A stretch of DNA of 55,113 nucleotides from an uncultured Bacteroidales bacterium (GTDB lineage Bacteria > Bacteroidota > Bacteroidia > Bacteroidales > UBA932), in NCBI GenBank assembly GCA_944322815.1, contig CALUQB010000017.1, positions 1 through 55,113 of the forward strand, given 5' to 3'. Under the pieces are notes generated by a model. It was not told the origin of the DNA. It searched no databases and saw nothing but the letters and a program-made list of their open reading frames with translations. The translations under genes and the position numbers were made by a program. Shown here in pieces: positions 50,789-55,113 of the stretch. Numbering within the stretch: position 1 is the stretch's first letter; the number at the start of each line of letters is the position of its first letter.

Positions 50789-51757
50789 TCAGTAGTTCAG
50801 CCCGAAGGCCCAGAGGGGGATGATATTCATGTATGCATATTCGATGTCGTCCCTGACTATGAATGCATCGTCGGTTCCCTGTATCTGTTTTCCTGTCTTG
50901 CCTTTGCCTCCTATCTCGAATGTATGTCCGTCTACGATGAAATCTGCGACAGGTGAAGATGTCATACTGTGGTTCACACTGAGTGCCGACATGAAGAATG
51001 TCTCACGGACGTTCCCCATATTCGGCGCTCCGTCGGACAGTGCATATATGAAATTCGTGTTTCCGAGATAGACCTTTTCGGTTTTCTCTATGACCGCCAT
51101 GCCATTGCCGGCAGTGTGCAGCTGTCTGATCAGTCCGGATTTCTCCATGTACACCATATAATCCGCTACCGTGCTTCTGTCTGTGGATATGGCCCGTCCT
51201 ATTTCGGAGAAGTTCGGTTTGAAAGGGACGCTCTTTGATATGACTTTCAGCAGCTGCTTCAGTTTTCTCGATGTGGATATGTTCATTCTGGCGAAAGCAG
51301 GTATGTCGATTTCCATGGTGTGGTTGATCACGTTTTCGAGCCTGGTCAGGTAATCATCCTGTTTCGCGAACGGAAAATAGCCTTGGATCAGATATTCCCT
51401 GAAATGCATGAGAGGATGTCTTATGTCAGCCGGCAGCACTGCATTCCCTGCCAGAATCTCGTCCAGGCTGTAGGGCTTGATGTCCGTACCTGATGTCATG
51501 TTCAGGTATTCCCTGAATGAGAGTCCTTCCATGGTGTAGGTGATGGTCCGTCTGCTCAGGTCGGCATCCGTGCCTTTGACTATTTCCATGATGGAAGAAC
51601 CTGTCACCACTACTTTCAGTTCGGGCAGATAGTCGTATATCATCTTCACTTCTCTCGACCAGTCCTGGTATTTGTGGACTTCATCGATGTAGAGGACCTT
51701 TCCTCCCTGCCCGGCAAATGCCGATGCAGTGTGCTGTTCCTTGCTTTGCCGGTAATT
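50789..51757 (-). pseudogene. 5'-truncated AAA ATPase with DUF4143 domain
   Basis: The open frame on the minus strand runs from an in-frame stop at 51758-51760. It begins near A-S-A-F-A-G-Q-G-G-K-V-L-Y-I-D-E-V-H-K, the Walker B region of ATPases that carry a C-terminal DUF4143 domain. V-V-V-T-G-S-S-I, L-S-F-R-E-Y-L and the DUF4143 part (V-Y-L-G-N-T-N-F-I-Y-A-L) follow to the normal end. The first 60 or so residues with the Walker A loop are absent, and no ATG precedes the Walker B block in this frame. A shorter product from GTG 51649 would lack ATPase motifs. Such proteins are abundant in Bacteroidales, with unknown function. Read as a decayed copy. Confidence 0.75.
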
Positions 51758-51777
51758 TCAGGACAAATAAAATAAAC

Positions 51778-51848
51778 TGCGGATTTTATTCCGCAATAGG
51801 TTCTTTTTTTCTTTGAAATTTATCTGATCGCGGAACCAGTTCCGCGAT
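51778..51848. other. Cluster of GCGGAA/TTCCGC palindromes
   Basis: Two perfect hairpins: TGCGGA/TCCGCA (51778-51795), followed by a T-run (51801 onward), and ATCGCGGAA-CCAG-TTCCGCGAT (51827-51848). A further TTGCGGAA lies at 51861-51868. They lie between the truncated ATPase and xthA and may include the xthA terminator. Confidence 0.55.
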
Positions 51849-51887
51849 TTTATGCCAAAATTGCGGAATTGGCTCAGCGGTTTTGGG

Positions 51888-52643
51888 TCAAAGGTTTATG
51901 TCGAGTTCGACAGGGCAGTGGTCGGATCCGAAAATTTCAGTGTGTATTCCGGCGGAAACCAGCCTGTCATCGAGCCGCTTCGATGTCAGAAAGTAGTCGA
52001 TGCGCCAGCCTGCGTTCTTTTCCCTGGCCCTGAAACGGTATGACCACCATGAATATATGTCCTTCATGTCCGGATAAAAATGCCTGAATGTGTCCGTGAA
52101 GCCGCTTTTCAGCAGGACGGAGAATTTGTCCCTTTCTTCGTCGGTGAATCCAGCATTCTTCCTGTTCGTCTTGGGGTTTTTCAGGTCTATCTCCTTGTGG
52201 GCAACGTTGAGGTCGCCGCAAACTATAACAGGTTTCAGCGAATCCAGTTTCAGAAGATAGTTCCTGAAATCATCTTCCCATTTCATCCTGTAGTCCAGTC
52301 TGGCCAGTTCGTCCTGTGAGTTCGGAGTATATACGCAGACCAGATAAAAGTCAGGCATTTCCACGGTGATGACCCTGCCTTCATGGTCATGTTCATCGAT
52401 TCCTATTCCATAAGTTACACTTACAGGTTCGTGTCTGGTGAATACTGCCGTACCGGAATACCCTTTCTTGTCGGCATAGTTCCAGTAAGACCTGTATCCG
52501 TCGAACTGCATGTCCAGCTGGCCTTCCTGCATTTTCGTCTCCTGCAGGCAGAAGAAGTCCGCGTCCAGAGCCTTGAAAGCATCAGCGAATCCTTTTCCTG
52601 CGCAGGCTCTGAGGCCGTTGACGTTCCATGATATGAATTTCAT
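51888..52643 (-). CDS. xthA: Exodeoxyribonuclease III
   Basis: Enzyme of 251 residues starting M-K-F-I-S-W-N-V-N-G-L-R-A, exactly where the family begins. Catalytic motifs are L-Q-E-T-K-M (metal Glu), S-G-T-A-V-F-T-R, G-D-L-N-V-A-H (Asp and Asn) and G-S-D-H-C-P-V-E-L (Asp-His pair). It cuts at abasic sites and removes 3' blocks during base excision repair. An upstream in-frame ATG at 52679 would add 12 codons that are duplicated 124 bases further upstream, so it is not needed for the fold. Monocistronic or read from the cysS side. Confidence 0.94.
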   Translation of the reverse strand: MKFISWNVNGLRACAGKGFADAFKALDADFFCLQETKMQEGQLDMQFDGYRSYWNYADKKGYSGTAVFTRHEPVSVTYGIGIDEHDHEGRVITVEMPDFYLVCVYTPNSQDELARLDYRMKWEDDFRNYLLKLDSLKPVIVCGDLNVAHKEIDLKNPKTNRKNAGFTDEERDKFSVLLKSGFTDTFRHFYPDMKDIYSWWSYRFRAREKNAGWRIDYFLTSKRLDDRLVSAGIHTEIFGSDHCPVELDINL

Positions 52644-52803
52644 CTCTTGTTTCTTTTTAGCAATAACTGCGTCAGACATCACATCCTCGTATCCTCATTT
52701 ACAGGAGTAAACTCCGGTACTCGTCGTTTGTCTTTCTTGTTCTTCCATAAAAATAAGCTTCGAGCTACTCTCGTTTCTTTTTAGCAATAACTGCGTCAGA
52801 CAT
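52644..52803. repeat. 36-base direct duplication upstream of xthA
   Basis: The stretch 52644-52679 recurs at 52768-52803 with one mismatch in 36 bases. On the minus strand each copy begins ATGTCTGACGCAG. The near copy runs in frame into xthA (M-S-D-A-V-I-A-K-K-K-Q-E), and the far copy ends in TAG after 12 codons. The 88 bases between them hold no gene. Confidence 0.8.
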
Positions 52804-52850
52804 GACATTGGAAGTCAATTTTTATGCTCGGAGTGTCAGACTGTCCGTTA

Positions 52851-54389
52851 TCACATTCCGAAAGACCATTCGGTGCCGTCTTTGGTATCCTTTATCTGTA
52901 TGCCCAGTGCTTTCAGATCATCGCGGATCTTGTCGGAAGTCGCCCAGTCCTTTGCGGCCTTTGCGGCTTTCCTCTGCTCCAGCACCATGCTCACAAGACC
53001 GTCTATGGTTTCCATGGCCTTTTCGCTGCCGGCTTCTTCGTCCTGAAGTCCGAGAACACCATATATTATATCATCAAAGAGACGGAGCAGAACGGAAAGA
53101 TCGGCGGATGTCAGGTTCAGTTTCCTGTCTTTTGCCGAGTTGATGATTCTGACAGCATCGAAAATGTGGGCGATGGCCACCGGTGTATTGAGGTCATCGC
53201 AAAGGGCCTCGTAGACCTTTTCGCACAAACCGTTGATCTCGGCTGAATCGGCATTGAAACTTTCCGGGGCGACAGCCATTGCCCCGGCGGCATTGCCGGA
53301 GGCACCTGAGGAAATTCCTGCGGCGGCAGCCATTTCCCGAAGGTCCTTGCATGCCTGCATTATCCTTTTCAGACCTTTTTCGGCAGCTTGGAGAGCCTCG
53401 TTACTGAAATCGAGGGTGCTGCGGTAGTGGGCCTGAAGGATGAAGAATCTGACTGTCATCGGGGAGTACGCCTGAGTCAGGATAGGGTGGGTGCCCTCGA
53501 ACATTTCCTGCAGGGTGATGAAGTTCCCGTAGGACTTGCCCATTTTCTTGCCGTTGATGGTGATCATGTTGTTGTGCATCCAGTATTTCACCCCGCCGCA
53601 GCCGCGGGAAGCCATGTTCTGGGCCAGTTCGCATTCGTGGTGAGGGAACATCAGATCCATGCCGCCTCCGTGGATGTCGAATTCACGCCCGAGATATTTT
53701 TCGCTCATGGCCGAGCATTCCAGATGCCATCCGGGGAAGCCTTCGCTCCACGGTGACGGCCATTTCATGATATGCTCTGGCGACGCTTTCTTCCAGAGCG
53801 CGAAGTCCAGGGCCTCGTGCTTGTCATCCTGGCTGTCAAGCTCACGGGTGCCGCTGACCACGTCTTCGAGGTTCCTGCCGGAAAGGATGCCGTAGTGATG
53901 GACGCCGTTGTATTTGCGGACATCGAAATAGACAGAACCGTTGCTCACATATGCGAATCCCGCGTCCAGAATCTTCTGCACCAGAGCTATCTGTTCCATG
54001 ATATGGCCGGAAGCGCGCGGCTCGATGGATGGCGGAGCGACGTTCAGCATCGACATGGCCTGATGGTATCGGATGGTGTATTCCTGGGCGACTTCCATGG
54101 GTTCCACCTGCTCCAGACGGGCCTTCTTGGCTATCTTGTCCTCACCTTCATCCGCATCGTGCTCCAGATGGCCCACGTCCGTGATATTCCTGACGTAACG
54201 TACTTTATAGCCGAGGTGTCTGAACAGTTTTACCAGTACGTCATAGGTGATTCCCGGCCTGGCATGACCCAGGTGAGCATCCCCGTAGACTGTGGGCCCG
54301 CAGACATACAGCCCGACGAATCCCGGATGTACCGGTACGAAAAGCTCTTTCTTTCTTGAAAGCGTGTTCGTTATGTATAAATCTCTCAT
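52851..54389 (-). CDS. cysS: Cysteinyl-tRNA synthetase
   Basis: Class I synthetase of 512 residues. The N-terminus has [16 protein letters not shown], which contains the HIGH-type signature and a zinc cysteine. Further zinc ligands lie in G-W-H-L-E-C-S-A-M and H-H-E-C-E-L-A. The KMSKS-type loop is [10 protein letters not shown] helical tRNA-binding C-terminus follows. It charges tRNA-Cys and is essential. An Ala/Gly-rich insert (about 355-375) is unusual but lies in a variable part. The upstream spacer has a -7-like TATCTTTG on the minus strand (54474-54481) and then the hairpin array. Confidence 0.95.
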   Translation of the reverse strand: MRDLYITNTLSRKKELFVPVHPGFVGLYVCGPTVYGDAHLGHARPGITYDVLVKLFRHLGYKVRYVRNITDVGHLEHDADEGEDKIAKKARLEQVEPMEVAQEYTIRYHQAMSMLNVAPPSIEPRASGHIMEQIALVQKILDAGFAYVSNGSVYFDVRKYNGVHHYGILSGRNLEDVVSGTRELDSQDDKHEALDFALWKKASPEHIMKWPSPWSEGFPGWHLECSAMSEKYLGREFDIHGGGMDLMFPHHECELAQNMASRGCGGVKYWMHNNMITINGKKMGKSYGNFITLQEMFEGTHPILTQAYSPMTVRFFILQAHYRSTLDFSNEALQAAEKGLKRIMQACKDLREMAAAAGISSGASGNAAGAMAVAPESFNADSAEINGLCEKVYEALCDDLNTPVAIAHIFDAVRIINSAKDRKLNLTSADLSVLLRLFDDIIYGVLGLQDEEAGSEKAMETIDGLVSMVLEQRKAAKAAKDWATSDKIRDDLKALGIQIKDTKDGTEWSFGM

Positions 54390-54549
54390 AATCAGTCGTC
54401 AAAATCAGGTTAAACAAAAGTTTCGGATACTATATGCTGCACCGGATTCCGTTCCCGGATCCGGTACAATTTTCAAAGATAGCTAAAACCTCTGAAATTC
54501 CTGCCGGAATTCATAAGAACTTTCCGGATGACTTCCATGCGCCCCCCCC

Positions 54550-55005
54550 GGACTAACAACGTTTCAGGGCGAAAACGCGGTTAGTCCGGCAGAAAACCAC
54601 CGGACTAACAACGCTACGTGGCGAAAATGCGGTTAGTCCGGCAGAAAACTTCAGGACTAACAACGTTATGGAGCGAAAACGCGGTCAGTCCGGCAGAAAA
54701 CTTCCGGACTAACAACGCTACGGGGCGAAAATGCGGTTAGTCCGGCAGAAAACTTCAGGACTAACAACGTTTCAGGGCGAAAATGCGGTTAGTCCGGCAG
54801 AAAACCTTCGGACTAACAACGATACAGGGCGAAAATGCGGTTAGTCCGGCAGAAAACCTCCGGACTAACAACGTTTCAGGGCGAAAATGCGGTTAGTCCG
54901 GCAGAAAACTTCAGGACTAACAACGTTTCAGGGCGAAAATGCGGTTAGTCCGGCAGAAAACTTCCGGACTAACAACGTTATGGAGCGAAAACGCGGTTAG
55001 TCCGG
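54550..55005. repeat. Nine tandem 52-base units, each a hairpin
   Basis: Units start at 54550, 54602, 54654, 54706, 54758, 54810, 54862, 54914 and 54966, an exact 52-base period. Each holds GGACTAAC, a roughly 24-base loop that always contains GCGAAAA[TC]GCG, then GTTAGTCCGG. A short linker of the type CAGAAAACTTC follows except after the last. The 8-10 base-pair stem is perfect in all units but the third, where GTCAGTCC breaks one pair. The variable part of the loop is 5-6 bases (for example TTTCAG, TTATGG, CTACGT). A period not divisible by three and a TAA in each unit exclude coding. The rest of the spacer, 54390-54549, holds nothing clear. Confidence 0.95.
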
Positions 55006-55045
55006 TGGGGTGACGGTGGAGAAAGATTATTTTATATTTTTAGCT

Positions 55046-55060
55046 CGGTAAAATTTACCG
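55046..55060. promoter_or_regulatory. 15-base palindrome before the last gene start
   Basis: CGGTAAAATTTACCG, symmetric about its central A (CGGTAAA/TTTACCG), in AT-rich DNA 28 bases before an ATG. It could be an operator or a small hairpin; nothing further can be said. Confidence 0.35.
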
Positions 55061-55088
55061 AAGTATTAAAAATTAAAAAACAGTTTAA

Positions 55089-55113
55089 ATGAACTTCTCA
55101 TTCGCCGGATTCA
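55089..55113 (+). CDS. Possible start of a gene cut by the window edge
   Basis: ATG at 55089 followed by eight open codons to the end of the window (M-N-F-S-F-A-G-F). The AT-rich, A-run upstream sequence is typical of Bacteroidetes translation starts. Too short for any identification. Confidence 0.3.

Noticed and set aside
54550-55005. CRISPR array
   Set aside because: The whole 52-base unit is repeated and only 5-6 loop bases vary. There are no unique spacers and no cas genes. It is a tandem hairpin array.

Overview
The window comes from an anaerobic, host-associated member of the Bacteroidales. Evidence: SusC/SusD, fimbrillin-like and FISUMP-type surface proteins, a DUF4290 gene, a two-gene AddB/AddA-like nuclease-helicase pair, a reverse rubrerythrin, a glycyl radical enzyme, and promoters of the Bacteroidetes type (TTTG, about 19 bases, TAnnTTTG). 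No rRNA or tRNA gene was seen. Genus cannot be fixed from the sequence alone.

Layout. 1-3.5 kb: an AT-richer accessory stretch with a serine recombinase, a NUMOD3-like small protein, a DUF2693 protein, a small unknown protein and two outer-membrane barrel proteins, followed by about 0.8 kb without a recognisable gene. 4.2-7.0 kb: HAD phosphatase, rubrerythrin and a surface lipoprotein. 7.1-17.4 kb: a co-directional housekeeping run, AddB-like, AddA-like, DUF4290, FtsK and LolA-like. 17.4-20.9 kb: a decayed winged-helix fragment, then a glycyl radical activase and its glycyl radical enzyme. 21.0-37.5 kb: a sialic acid utilisation locus built around a divergent promoter at 32.07-32.39 kb. Leftward are NanA lyase, a lipoprotein sialidase, SusC, SusD, a second divergent DapA-family enzyme, a secreted sialidase and a fimbrillin-like lipoprotein. 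Rightward are a FadR-type GntR regulator, a mutarotase-symporter fusion and a lipoprotein sulfatase. Together these would cleave sulfated, sialylated host glycans, import the sugar, set its anomer, cleave it to ManNAc and pyruvate, and regulate the set. No ManNAc epimerase or kinase lies in the window. 37.5-41.0 kb: an SGNH hydrolase remnant, two TPM proteins, LemA and a FISUMP lipoprotein. 41.0-46.6 kb: an ilvD-ilvB-ilvN-ilvC operon behind an Ile/Val/Leu-rich leader peptide and a terminator, i.e. an attenuator. 46.6-54.4 kb: a YgjP-like protease, MATE transporter, truB, rpiB, remnants of an antitoxin and of a DUF4143 ATPase, xthA and cysS. 54.55-55.0 kb: nine exact 52-base units, each a hairpin.

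The least explained items are non-coding: (a) a dispersed family of palindromic repeats with core AACGTSAGTYCGAYGAA, present as two large multi-hairpin copies in direct orientation that bracket the core of the sialic acid locus, and as short hairpins or half-sites next to or inside the starts of at least four genes; (b) the 52-base hairpin array; (c) the ilv attenuator. Among proteins, the glycyl radical enzyme stands out because it has the radical cysteine and glycine but lacks the Glu of the usual Cys-x-Glu active site.
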